Part shown: one piece after another, positions 1-5,866 of the stretch
How positions within the stretch are numbered: the first letter of the stretch is position 1
Layout of the letters: each line of letters opens with the position of its first letter
DNA from: Porphyrobacter sp. UBA7686
Lineage (GTDB): Bacteria > Pseudomonadota > Alphaproteobacteria > Sphingomonadales > Sphingomonadaceae
Length of the DNA: 5,866 nucleotides
Direction of reading: 5' to 3'
Assembly: GCA_002482865.1 (NCBI GenBank)
Contig: DLGU01000018.1
Location: 1 to 5,866 of the forward strand
Notes under the pieces: generated by a model
Told to the model about the DNA's origin: nothing
The model's input: only the letters and a program-made list of their open reading frames with translations
Database searches by the model: none
Program-made: the position numbers and the translations under genes

Positions 1-1806
1 CAGGAAATCCGCACCGACAGCCCGATGGTCAAGAAGGCCCGCGAAGGGGTGATGGAGTTCCTGCTCATCAACCACCCGCTCGATTGCCCGATCTGTGATC
101 AGGGCGGCGAGTGCGACTTGCAGGATCAGGCGGTCGCCTATGGCCGCGGCGGTTCGCGCTATCATGAGAACAAGCGCGCGGTGACCGAGAAATACATGGG
201 CCCGCTGATCAAGACGATCATGACCCGCTGCATCCACTGCACCCGCTGCGTGCGCTTCTCCGAAGAGATCGCGGGCGTGGACGAAATCGGCGCGCTGTAC
301 CGCGGCGAGGATATGCAGATCACGACCTACCTCGAACAGGCGGCGGCGCACGAGCTTTCGGCGAATGTAATCGACCTGTGCCCGGTCGGCGCGCTGACCT
401 CGCGGCCCTATGCCTTCGAGGCGCGGCCGTGGGAGCTGAAGAAGACGCTCAGCATCGACGTCTCCGATGCGGTGGGGGCCAACATCACACTCCATTCCAA
501 GGGCCGCGAAGTCATGCGCGCGCTGCCGCGGGTGAATGACGACGTCAACGAGGAGTGGCTGAGCGACAAGGGCCGCTATCAGGTCGACGGCTTGACCAAG
601 CGCCGCCTCGACCGCGTGTGGGTGCGTCGGGATGGCAAGCTCCAGCCCGCTGAATGGACCGAGGCGTTCGGCATGATTGCGGGCGCGCTGGACAGCGACA
701 AGGCCAGCATCGCGGCGGTCGCGGGCGATTTGCTCGATGCCGAAACGATGTTTGCGGCCAAGGCGCTGGTCAATGCCTGCGGATCGAACCTCACCGAAGC
801 GCGCCAGACCGGCATGACCTATGACGTGTCGAACCTCGCTGCGGTGAATTTCAACAGCACCTTTGCCGGGATCGAGACTGCCGACGCCATCCTGATCGTC
901 GGCAGCAATGTCCGTTGGGAAGCCGCGCTGCTCAATGTCCGTCTGCGCAAGGCGGTGAAGGCGGGGGCGAAGGTCTACATCATCGGACCCGCGTGGGAAC
1001 CGACCTATCCGGCCACCTTCCTCGGCTCTGACCTCAAGCTGCTGAACCGCATCCCCAAGGAATTGGGTGACGTCATGAAGTCAGCGAAGCGTCCGGCAAT
1101 GATCCTCGGCGCGGCGGCGCTGGCCAAGGGCGCGCTTCCGGCGGGCCTGAAGCTGATCGACAAGTTCGGTTTGGTGAAGGACGATTGGAACGGCTTCAAC
1201 GTCCTGCACATTTCGGCGGCGCGCATGGCTTCGCTGATGCTCGGCTTCACGCTTCCGGGCGGGATGGGCGATATCGTGCAAGCTGCGCCCAAGGTGCTGC
1301 TCAGCCTCGGCGCGGACGAGATGGATTATGCGCCCTACGCCGGAGCCTTGAAGGTCTATATCGGCCACCACGGCGACAAGGGCGCGCACCACGCCGACAT
1401 CATCCTGCCAGGCGCCTCCTATGCCGAGAAGGACGGGACTTATGTGAACGCCGAAGGCCGGGTGCAGTTCGCCGAGAAGGCCGTGTTCGCCCCCGGCGAT
1501 GCGCGTGAGGACTGGACGATTTTGCGCGCTCTGGCTGATGCTTTGGGCGTCACCGTCGGCTTCGACAGCTTTGCCGCATTGCAGGCCAAGATGATCGCTG
1601 CGGTCCCGGCACTGGGCGAAGAGGGCCTCGCCGATTACGGCGCGCTGCCCAAGGCGGACAGCGGTGCTAAGTTCGAAGGCGAGCTTTCGGGCTACCCGAT
1701 CAAGGACTTCTACCTCACCAACCCCATCGCCCGCGCGAGCGAGGTGATGCAGCGCTGTTCGGATGAGTTGCTCCACGGCGCCGATGTGAAGGAGGCTGCG
1801 GAATGA
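1..1806 (+). CDS. nuoG: NADH-quinone oxidoreductase subunit G (complex I 75-kDa type), 5' partial
   Basis: Iron-sulfur subunit of the peripheral arm of complex I; it relays electrons from the NADH/FMN module toward NuoI and quinone. The frame is open from base 1, leaving 601 residues and a TGA stop. Numbering from the window edge, His25, Cys29, Cys32 and Cys38 form the His-Cys3 set for cluster N5. Cys77, Cys80, Cys83 and Cys127 form the set for N4, the last one in CPVGALTS. The rest is the molybdopterin-oxidoreductase-like domain, which in this family carries no cofactor. By alignment from memory to the human homologue NDUFS1, about 75 residues holding the N1b 2Fe-2S ligands lie upstream. The internal ATG at base 25 is not the start, because conserved sequence ([17 protein letters not shown]) continues through it. 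The extra cysteines for cluster N7, found in E. coli and Thermus NuoG, are absent, as in mitochondria. The stop overlaps the nuoH start. Confidence 0.97.
   Translation, partial: QEIRTDSPMVKKAREGVMEFLLINHPLDCPICDQGGECDLQDQAVAYGRGGSRYHENKRAVTEKYMGPLIKTIMTRCIHCTRCVRFSEEIAGVDEIGALYRGEDMQITTYLEQAAAHELSANVIDLCPVGALTSRPYAFEARPWELKKTLSIDVSDAVGANITLHSKGREVMRALPRVNDDVNEEWLSDKGRYQVDGLTKRRLDRVWVRRDGKLQPAEWTEAFGMIAGALDSDKASIAAVAGDLLDAETMFAAKALVNACGSNLTEARQTGMTYDVSNLAAVNFNSTFAGIETADAILIVGSNVRWEAALLNVRLRKAVKAGAKVYIIGPAWEPTYPATFLGSDLKLLNRIPKELGDVMKSAKRPAMILGAAALAKGALPAGLKLIDKFGLVKDDWNGFNVLHISAARMASLMLGFTLPGGMGDIVQAAPKVLLSLGADEMDYAPYAGALKVYIGHHGDKGAHHADIILPGASYAEKDGTYVNAEGRVQFAEKAVFAPGDAREDWTILRALADALGVTVGFDSFAALQAKMIAAVPALGEEGLADYGALPKADSGAKFEGELSGYPIKDFYLTNPIARASEVMQRCSDELLHGADVKEAAE
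1789..1795 (+). promoter_or_regulatory. Shine-Dalgarno site for nuoH
   Basis: AAGGAGG lies inside the last codons of nuoG, 7 nt before the nuoH ATG at 1803. It is close to a perfect match to the 16S rRNA anti-SD sequence and is the strongest ribosome binding site in the window. It fixes the nuoH start and, with the ATGA stop/start overlap, suggests that ribosomes finishing nuoG reinitiate on nuoH. Confidence 0.8.
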
Positions 1807-2936
1807 CCGCCTTCTTCCAATCCCTCGGCCTCAGTTACGAATGGGCCTGGACCGTCGCGACGCTGACCGGGATCATCGTGATCTCGCTACTCGTGATGTT
1901 CAGCGTTGCCATGGTGATCTACGTCGACCGCAAGGTGCTGGGCGCGATCATGATGCGGCGCGGGCCGAATGTGGTCGGGCCGTTCGGCTTGCTGCAATCT
2001 TTCGCTGACGGTCTGAAGGTCTTCCTTCAGGAAACGATCATCCCGTCAGCCGCGAACAAGGGCATCTTCCTGCTCGCGCCGATCATTACCTTCACCGTCG
2101 CGCTGGCGGCCTGGGCGGTGATCCCGTTCTCGGCGGGCGTGGTGCTGGCCGATATCAATGTTGGCCTGCTCTACATCCTCGCGATCTCCTCGATGGGGGT
2201 CTACGGCGTGGTGATGAGCGGATGGGCATCGAACTCCAAATATCCGTTCTTCTCCGCGATGCGCGCCTCGGCGCAGATGATCTCCTACGAAGTTTCGATC
2301 GGCTTCGTGCTGGTCTGCGTGGTGCTGTTTGCGGGCACCTTCAACATGAGCGGGATCGTCAATGCGCAGCAGGGCTTTGGCTTCGGCGTGATCAACGCCT
2401 ACGTGGTGCACCCTCTGCTCTTCCCCATGTGGGTGGTGTTCTTCATCTCGGCGCTGGCCGAAACCGCGCGCGCACCGTTTGACCTGACCGAGGCGGAAAG
2501 CGAGCTCGTCGCGGGCTACCAGACCGAATATTCCTCGATGAGCTTCGCACTGTTCTGGCTCGGCGAGTATGCGAACATCCTGCTGATGTGCTCGCTCAAC
2601 ACGCTGCTGTTCTGGGGCGGGTGGCTGCCGCCGCTGGACATTCCGGTGCTCTATATGGTGCCGGGGATCATCTGGTTCCTGCTCAAGACCTTCATGTTCT
2701 TCTTCATGTTCAGCTGGATCTGGGCGACCGTGCCGCGTTACCGCTATGACCAGCTGATGCGCCTCGGGTGGAAGGTGTTCCTGCCGATGAGCCTCGTTTT
2801 CGTCGCAGTCACCAGCGGGTATCTGATGGCGACGGGGCATTTTGATCGCTCGATTGCGCCAACGGCGCCTGCGACCTCCACCGAAATCGTTAAAACCACC
2901 CCTGCGCAGCCTGGCGCTGTGAGAGGCCAGTCATGA
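1803..2936 (+). CDS. nuoH: NADH-quinone oxidoreductase subunit H (ND1 type)
   Basis: Membrane subunit at the foot of the peripheral arm; with NuoB/D/I it forms the quinone-binding chamber. Its 377 residues show about eight hydrophobic helices (roughly 15-40, 88-112, 116-138, 160-180, 200-222, 248-275, 281-308, 324-344). Family motifs are the first cytoplasmic loop, DRKVLG at 42-47 followed by [19 protein letters not shown] (52-70); [10 protein letters not shown] (140-149); SYEVSIGF (161-168); and the acidic third loop [16 protein letters not shown] (220-235) with GYQTEYSS. Both boundaries are ATGA overlaps, with nuoG upstream and nuoI downstream, and AAGGAGG supports the start. Oddities: loop 3 reads [11 protein letters not shown] where ETNR/ETHR and DLPE or DLAE are usual, and a Pro/Ala/Thr-rich tail of about 30 residues (347-377) follows the last helix, making the protein longer than the 325-residue E. 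coli NuoH. Family assignment is certain; the effect of the substitutions is unknown. Confidence 0.98.
   Translation: MTAFFQSLGLSYEWAWTVATLTGIIVISLLVMFSVAMVIYVDRKVLGAIMMRRGPNVVGPFGLLQSFADGLKVFLQETIIPSAANKGIFLLAPIITFTVALAAWAVIPFSAGVVLADINVGLLYILAISSMGVYGVVMSGWASNSKYPFFSAMRASAQMISYEVSIGFVLVCVVLFAGTFNMSGIVNAQQGFGFGVINAYVVHPLLFPMWVVFFISALAETARAPFDLTEAESELVAGYQTEYSSMSFALFWLGEYANILLMCSLNTLLFWGGWLPPLDIPVLYMVPGIIWFLLKTFMFFFMFSWIWATVPRYRYDQLMRLGWKVFLPMSLVFVAVTSGYLMATGHFDRSIAPTAPATSTEIVKTTPAQPGAVRGQS
2921..2926 (+). promoter_or_regulatory. Probable Shine-Dalgarno site for nuoI
   Basis: GAGAGG lies within the last nuoH codons, 6 nt before the nuoI ATG at 2933. It is a moderate match, weaker than the nuoH site. 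The ATGA overlap with nuoH probably also contributes through translational coupling. Confidence 0.55.
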
Positions 2937-3421
2937 CCACCGTCTCGCACCTCATCAAGAGCTTCACCCTCTGGGAATTCCTCAAGGCGCACGCCTTGAC
3001 GCTGAAGTATTTCTTCAAGCCCAAGGTGACGATCAACTACCCCTTCGAGAAGGCGCCGCTCTCGCCCCGCTTCCGCGGTGAGCATGCGCTGCGGCGCTAT
3101 CCGAACGGCGAGGAACGCTGCATCGCGTGCAAGCTGTGCGAGGCCGTGTGCCCCGCGCAGGCTATCACCATCGAGAGCGAACCGCGCGAAGACGGCAGCC
3201 GTCGCACCACCCGTTACGACATCGACATGACGAAGTGCATCTATTGCGGTTTCTGTCAGGAAGCCTGCCCGGTCGATGCCATCGTCGAAGGGCCGAATTT
3301 CGAATACGCCACCGAAACCCGCGAAGAGCTGCTCTACGACAAGGCCAAGCTGCTTTCGAATGGTGACAAGTGGGAACGGGCCATCGCGGCCAACCTTGAA
3401 GCCGACGCCCCCTACCGCTAG
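2933..3421 (+). CDS. nuoI: NADH-quinone oxidoreductase subunit I (TYKY / NDUFS8 type, 2x[4Fe-4S] ferredoxin)
   Basis: Peripheral-arm subunit carrying clusters N6a and N6b, which pass electrons from NuoG toward the terminal N2 cluster in NuoB. The 162 residues contain two complete CxxCxxCxxxCP motifs: Cys63, Cys66, Cys69, Cys73 ([12 protein letters not shown]) and Cys102, Cys105, Cys108, Cys112 ([12 protein letters not shown]). In 8Fe ferredoxins the last Cys of each motif ligates the other cluster. An N-terminal amphipathic stretch (about 5-28) precedes the conserved [27 protein letters not shown] region and probably lies on the membrane next to NuoH. The length matches other alphaproteobacterial and mature mitochondrial homologues. 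The start overlaps the nuoH stop by ATGA; the gene ends in TAG and is followed by the only real intergenic gap in the window. No ligand is missing. Confidence 0.98.
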   Translation: MTTVSHLIKSFTLWEFLKAHALTLKYFFKPKVTINYPFEKAPLSPRFRGEHALRRYPNGEERCIACKLCEAVCPAQAITIESEPREDGSRRTTRYDIDMTKCIYCGFCQEACPVDAIVEGPNFEYATETREELLYDKAKLLSNGDKWERAIAANLEADAPYR

Positions 3422-3456
3422 GGCGCGCCGGACGAGGGAATTGGGGTCAACGTAAA

Positions 3457-3551
3457 TGCCGCCCCGGCACCGAGGGATCGGAATCGGGACGGAACTTGGA
3501 CTAGGGATCACATTGCCGCTTTCTGAGCTCAGGCGCATCGCCGGGGCTGCG
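3457..3551 (+). repeat. Inverted repeat spanning the nuoI-nuoJ gap (possible mRNA stem)
   Basis: Bases 3457-3468 (TGCCGCCCCGGC) can pair with 3540-3551 (GCCGGGGCTGCG). The pairing has 8 uninterrupted G-C pairs, then one mismatch, two G-C pairs and a terminal G-U, enclosing 71 nt. The 3' arm ends 7 nt before the nuoJ GGAG site. In a GC-rich stretch this short, an 8-bp match could arise by chance, so function is inference only. Confidence 0.4.
3523..3532. repeat. 10-bp perfect palindrome CTGAGCTCAG
   Basis: A perfect 10-base palindrome lies between the arms of the larger inverted repeat, 38 bp before the nuoJ start. With no spacer it would make a poor RNA hairpin; it resembles a short dyad operator more, but no known regulator site is recognised. 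Confidence 0.4.
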
Positions 3552-3558
3552 GATCGGC

Positions 3559-3562
3559 GGAG
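3559..3562 (+). promoter_or_regulatory. Shine-Dalgarno site that decides the nuoJ start
   Basis: GGAG lies 7 nt before the ATG at 3570, ideal spacing. The competing upstream in-frame ATG at 3456 has only GGGG (3443-3446) 9 nt ahead of it and no conserved protein sequence behind it. The first bases of the site overlap the 3' arm of a small potential hairpin (3538-3543 with 3555-3560). Confidence 0.7.
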
Positions 3563-3569
3563 TAACGTC

Positions 3570-4193
3570 ATGATACAGGCCATCGCCTTCTATTTCTTCG
3601 CGACCATTGTTGTCGCCAGCGCCGTGATGGTCGTCATGGCGCGCAATCCTGTGCATTCGGTCTTGTGGCTGATCATGGCGTTCTTCAACGCCGCCGGGCT
3701 GATGGTGCTGGTGGGCGCGGAGTTCATCGCGATGCTGCTGGTGATCGTTTATGTCGGTGCGGTCGCGGTGCTGTTCCTGTTCGTGGTCATGATGCTCGAC
3801 ATCGACTTTGCCGCGATGCGCGCAGGCTTCAGCCGCAACGCGCCGCTGGGCCTGCTGATCGCAGCCGTGCTGCTGGCCGAGTTGCTGCTGGCAGTGGGCG
3901 CTTACAACGCAGGCGGACTGAGCCTCGGCACGCCTGACGGTTCTGCCGTGCAGGCCGCCGACACCTCGAACATCGAGGCGCTCGGTGCGCTGCTGTATGG
4001 CCGCTACATCGTGCTGTTCGAAATCGCGGGCATCATTCTGCTGGTCGCGATGATCGGTGCGATCGTGCTGACCTTCCAGCCGCCCAAGCCCGGTGCACGC
4101 GCGCGGCAGGATGTGGGCAAGCAGATCCGCCGCCGTCCGGAGGACGCAACCGTCATGAAGAACCCGGAGATCGGGCAAGGGGTCGAACTGTGA
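3570..4193 (+). CDS. nuoJ: NADH-quinone oxidoreductase subunit J (ND6 type)
   Basis: Membrane-arm subunit between the NuoH quinone chamber and the proton pumps; in known structures its third helix changes shape during turnover. From the ATG at 3570 it has 207 residues and about five hydrophobic helices (roughly 2-22, 29-48, 52-76, 92-112, 146-169). The family signature is in helix 3, with [19 protein letters not shown] at 58-76; Tyr61 corresponds to E. coli Tyr59 near the pi-bulge. [11 protein letters not shown] (24-34) and the [20 protein letters not shown] region (139-158) are also typical. A basic, polar tail of about 37 residues ends in [10 protein letters not shown], as in other alphaproteobacterial NuoJ. 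A longer 245-residue reading from 3456 is possible but disfavoured. The start is preceded by the 148-bp gap; the TGA stop overlaps the nuoK GTG start. Confidence 0.96.
   Translation: MIQAIAFYFFATIVVASAVMVVMARNPVHSVLWLIMAFFNAAGLMVLVGAEFIAMLLVIVYVGAVAVLFLFVVMMLDIDFAAMRAGFSRNAPLGLLIAAVLLAELLLAVGAYNAGGLSLGTPDGSAVQAADTSNIEALGALLYGRYIVLFEIAGIILLVAMIGAIVLTFQPPKPGARARQDVGKQIRRRPEDATVMKNPEIGQGVEL
4177..4182 (+). promoter_or_regulatory. Shine-Dalgarno site for nuoK (GTG start)
   Basis: AAGGGG lies inside the nuoJ tail, 7 nt before the GTG at 4190. It supports the GTG start, which reads directly into the expected NuoK N-terminus. Confidence 0.65.
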
Positions 4194-4495
4194 TCGGCAT
4201 CGAACATTATCTGACCGTCGGCGCGATCCTGTTCGTGCTCGGCGTGCTGGGGATTTTCCTCAACCGTAAGAACGTGATCGTCATCCTGATGGCGGTTGAG
4301 CTGATCCTGCTGAGCGTGAACCTCAACCTCGTGGCCTTTAGCGCCTTCATGCAGGATCTGGTGGGTCAGGTCTTTGCGATGCTGGTGCTGACCGTGGCGG
4401 CGGCCGAGGCGGCGATCGGGCTGGCGATCCTGGTGATCTATTTCCGTACCCGCGGTTCGATCGCGGTTGACGATATCAACCGGATGAAGGGGTAA
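4190..4495 (+). CDS. nuoK: NADH-quinone oxidoreductase subunit K (ND4L type)
   Basis: Small membrane-arm subunit that contributes one proton channel between NuoJ and NuoN. The 101 residues form three hydrophobic helices (about 4-24, 29-52, 60-85), the normal size for the family. Two buried glutamates essential for pumping in E. coli (Glu36 and Glu72) are present as Glu37 (in [14 protein letters not shown]) and Glu73 (in [12 protein letters not shown]). The C-terminus [11 protein letters not shown] is typical. The GTG start overlaps the nuoJ stop as GTGA, and AAGGGG sits 7 nt upstream. The stop is TAA, 7 bp before nuoL. Nothing is missing or unusual apart from the non-ATG start. Confidence 0.97.
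   Translation: MIGIEHYLTVGAILFVLGVLGIFLNRKNVIVILMAVELILLSVNLNLVAFSAFMQDLVGQVFAMLVLTVAAAEAAIGLAILVIYFRTRGSIAVDDINRMKG
4487..4492 (+). promoter_or_regulatory. Probable Shine-Dalgarno site for nuoL (GTG start)
   Basis: AAGGGG in the last nuoK codons is the same hexamer used for nuoK. It is 10 nt from the nuoL GTG at 4503, slightly long but workable. It supports the only available nuoL start. Confidence 0.55.
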
Positions 4496-4502
4496 GACGC
4501 CC

Positions 4503-5866
4503 GTGCATCCCATACTCATCATCGTTTTCGCGCCGCTGGTTGCTGCTCTGATCGCAGGGCTGGGCAACCGGATGCTCGGCAATGTTGCGGCCAAGTCCGT
4601 CACCACCGGCGCGCTGCTGCTGTCTGCGGGACTGAGCTGGCCGATCTTCCTCGGCTTTATCGGCGGGACGGAAAGCGCCGAGGTCGTTCAGGTTCTGAAG
4701 TGGGTCGAAAGCGGCACGCTGAGCTTCGACTGGGCGCTGCGGGTTGATACGCTGACCGCGATCATGCTGGTCGTGATCAACACCGTGTCTGCGCTCGTGC
4801 ACCTCTATTCGTGGGGGTATATGGAGGAAGACCCGGATCAGCCGCGGTTCTTCGCCTACCTCTCGCTGTTCACCTTCGCGATGCTGATGCTGGTGACGGC
4901 CGACAACCTCGTGCAGATGTTCTTTGGCTGGGAAGGTGTGGGCCTTGCGAGCTACCTGCTGATCGGCTTCTGGTTCAAGAAGCCGAGCGCGGGCGCGGCG
5001 GCGATCAAGGCTTTCGTGGTCAACCGCGTCGGCGATCTGGGCTTCATGCTTGGCATCTTCGGCACCTATCTGGTGTTCCAGACCACCTCGATCCCCGAGA
5101 TTCTGGCGGCGGCTCCGGGGATGAGCGGATCGACGATCACCTTCGTCGGGATGCGGCTCTACACCATGGATATCCTGTGCATCCTGCTGTTCATCGGCGC
5201 GATGGGCAAATCGGCGCAGCTGGGTCTGCATACCTGGCTGCCGGACGCGATGGAGGGGCCAACGCCCGTATCCGCGCTGATCCACGCCGCGACCATGGTG
5301 ACGGCGGGTGTGTTCATGCTCTGCCGCCTGTCACCCATGTTTGAGACTGCCCCGACTGCGCTGACCATCGTCACCATCGTCGGTGCTGCGACCTGCTTCT
5401 TTGCCGCGACCATCGGCACGACGCAGTGGGATATCAAGCGGGTGATCGCTTATTCGACCTGCTCGCAACTCGGCTATATGTTCTTTGCTGCGGGCGTCGG
5501 TGCTTATGGCGCGGCGATGTTCCACCTGTTCACCCACGCCTTCTTCAAGGCGCTGCTGTTCCTTGGTGCAGGCTCGGTGATCCATGCGATGCATCACGAG
5601 CAGGACATGCGCTATTACGGCGGTCTGCGTAAGGTCATTCCGGTCACGTTCTATGCGATGCTGGCAGGCACGCTGGCGATCACGGGGCTGGGGGTCTATC
5701 ACCTTGGTGTCGGCTTCGCGGGCTTCTGGTCGAAGGACGCGATCCTCGAAGTCGCCTTCGCGCGCGGTAACGGGGCGGGGCAGTTCGCCTTCTGGGCCGG
5801 AGCCATCGCGGCGCTGCTGACCAGCTTCTATTCCTGGCGCCTGATGTTCCTGACCTTCTGGGGCAA
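4503..5866 (+). CDS. nuoL: NADH-quinone oxidoreductase subunit L (ND5 type), 3' partial
   Basis: Distal antiporter-like proton-pumping subunit of the membrane arm. The frame opens at GTG 4503 and continues without a stop to the right edge (454 codons plus two bases). An in-frame TGA at 4485 and no other start codon before 4503 make this start unambiguous. Key residues: Glu144 in [19 protein letters not shown], the same number as the pump glutamate of E. coli NuoL; Lys236 in [21 protein letters not shown] (E. coli Lys229); Lys349 in [10 protein letters not shown]; Lys411 in GFWSKDAIL (E. coli Lys399). [15 protein letters not shown] (258-271) is the Proton_antipo_M signature, and [14 protein letters not shown] (364-377) is highly conserved. 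Most of the antiporter core is present. The last helices and the long lateral helix with its anchor lie beyond the window, where nuoM and nuoN would be expected. Confidence 0.97.
   Translation, partial: MHPILIIVFAPLVAALIAGLGNRMLGNVAAKSVTTGALLLSAGLSWPIFLGFIGGTESAEVVQVLKWVESGTLSFDWALRVDTLTAIMLVVINTVSALVHLYSWGYMEEDPDQPRFFAYLSLFTFAMLMLVTADNLVQMFFGWEGVGLASYLLIGFWFKKPSAGAAAIKAFVVNRVGDLGFMLGIFGTYLVFQTTSIPEILAAAPGMSGSTITFVGMRLYTMDILCILLFIGAMGKSAQLGLHTWLPDAMEGPTPVSALIHAATMVTAGVFMLCRLSPMFETAPTALTIVTIVGAATCFFAATIGTTQWDIKRVIAYSTCSQLGYMFFAAGVGAYGAAMFHLFTHAFFKALLFLGAGSVIHAMHHEQDMRYYGGLRKVIPVTFYAMLAGTLAITGLGVYHLGVGFAGFWSKDAILEVAFARGNGAGQFAFWAGAIAALLTSFYSWRLMFLTFWG

Larger units (their letters stand above)
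3422..3569 (+). other. Non-coding nuoI-nuoJ intergenic region (148 bp)
   Basis: All other junctions here overlap or are 7 bp apart, so this gap stands out. The nuoJ frame is open back to an ATG at 3456, which would add 38 residues. That stretch is hydrophilic, does not resemble a NuoJ N-terminus and uses codons uncommon in the flanking genes (CGA, CTA, GGA, ACA, AGG), so I treat it as untranslated. Visible structure: the 8-bp palindrome GGCGCGCC just after the nuoI stop (3422-3429), an inverted repeat GCCCCGGC (3461-3468)/GCCGGGGC (3540-3547), the 10-bp palindrome CTGAGCTCAG (3523-3532), and AGGGATC repeated at 3473 and 3503. I found no convincing promoter, no U-tract terminator and no tRNA. 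Confidence 0.75.

Noticed and set aside
25..27. ATG at 25 as the start of nuoG
   Set aside because: Upstream in-frame residues (QEIRTDSP) are conserved NuoG sequence, and the N1b domain would be missing; the true start lies before the window.
1081..1776. Open frame of 231 codons on the - strand opposite nuoG
   Set aside because: No recognisable domain, and it lies opposite a highly conserved coding region; treated as a shadow of GC-rich codon bias.
2046..2840. Long open frame of 264 codons on the - strand opposite nuoH
   Set aside because: It is rich in His, Gln, Glu, Asp and Arg, as expected when hydrophobic codons of a membrane protein are read in reverse in GC-rich DNA. It has no family resemblance, and nuoH is certain.
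3422..3429. GGCGCGCC after the nuoI stop as part of a terminator
   Set aside because: It is only an 8-bp self-complementary run with no loop and no following T-tract, and the operon clearly continues.
3491..3520. GGAAC at 3491 as the -35 element of an EcfG-type general stress promoter
   Set aside because: No CGTT-like -10 element lies 16-17 nt downstream; the bases there read ATTG/TTGC.
3496..3524. TTGGAC at 3496 as a housekeeping -35 element for an internal nuoJ promoter
   Set aside because: No recognisable -10 hexamer is found at 16-18 nt spacing (CTTTCT at best).
3456..3569. N-terminally extended NuoJ (245 residues) from the ATG at 3456
   Set aside because: The added 38 residues are hydrophilic, use codons uncommon in the neighbouring genes and do not resemble NuoJ N-termini. 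The ATG at 3570 has GGAG at 7 nt and starts directly at the first membrane helix.
4476..5285. Long open frame of 269 codons on the - strand opposite nuoL
   Set aside because: Same reverse-complement artefact of a GC-rich membrane gene; the + strand NuoL motifs are unambiguous.

Overview
The window is a continuous stretch of a proton-pumping NADH:quinone oxidoreductase (respiratory complex I, NDH-1) operon. All genes are on the + strand, in the order nuoG (5' end missing), nuoH, nuoI, nuoJ, nuoK, nuoL (3' end missing). GC content is high. The protein sequences look alphaproteobacterial and close to mitochondrial complex I: NuoG has no N7 cluster motif, NuoI is 162 residues long, and NuoJ has a long polar C-terminal tail. 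Residue patterns in NuoH and NuoG suggest Sphingomonadales, perhaps the Erythrobacter/Porphyrobacter group. That placement rests on pattern memory only; no search was run.

Layout: nuoG fills 1-1806 and enters already in frame, with roughly 75 N-terminal residues (the N1b iron-sulfur region) outside the window. nuoH (1803-2936) overlaps nuoG by ATGA, and nuoI (2933-3421) overlaps nuoH by ATGA. The only sizeable non-coding stretch follows, 148 bp between nuoI and nuoJ. nuoJ (3570-4193) overlaps nuoK (4190-4495, GTG start) by GTGA. nuoL starts with GTG at 4503, 7 bp after nuoK, and runs off the right edge after 454 codons.

Function: NuoG and NuoI belong to the peripheral arm, where their Fe-S clusters pass electrons from NADH toward quinone. 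NuoH forms the membrane-side quinone chamber. NuoJ and NuoK link it to the antiporter-like pumps, of which NuoL is the distal one. The residues needed for function are present in every subunit that can be checked: eight cluster ligands in NuoG, eight cysteines in NuoI, two glutamates in NuoK, and Glu144 plus lysines in NuoL.

This is core metabolism. I see no mobile element, tRNA, rRNA, CRISPR array or new system. The points most worth a second look are the nuoI-nuoJ gap with its competing inverted repeats next to the nuoJ ribosome binding site, and a few NuoH substitutions at normally conserved quinone-loop positions.
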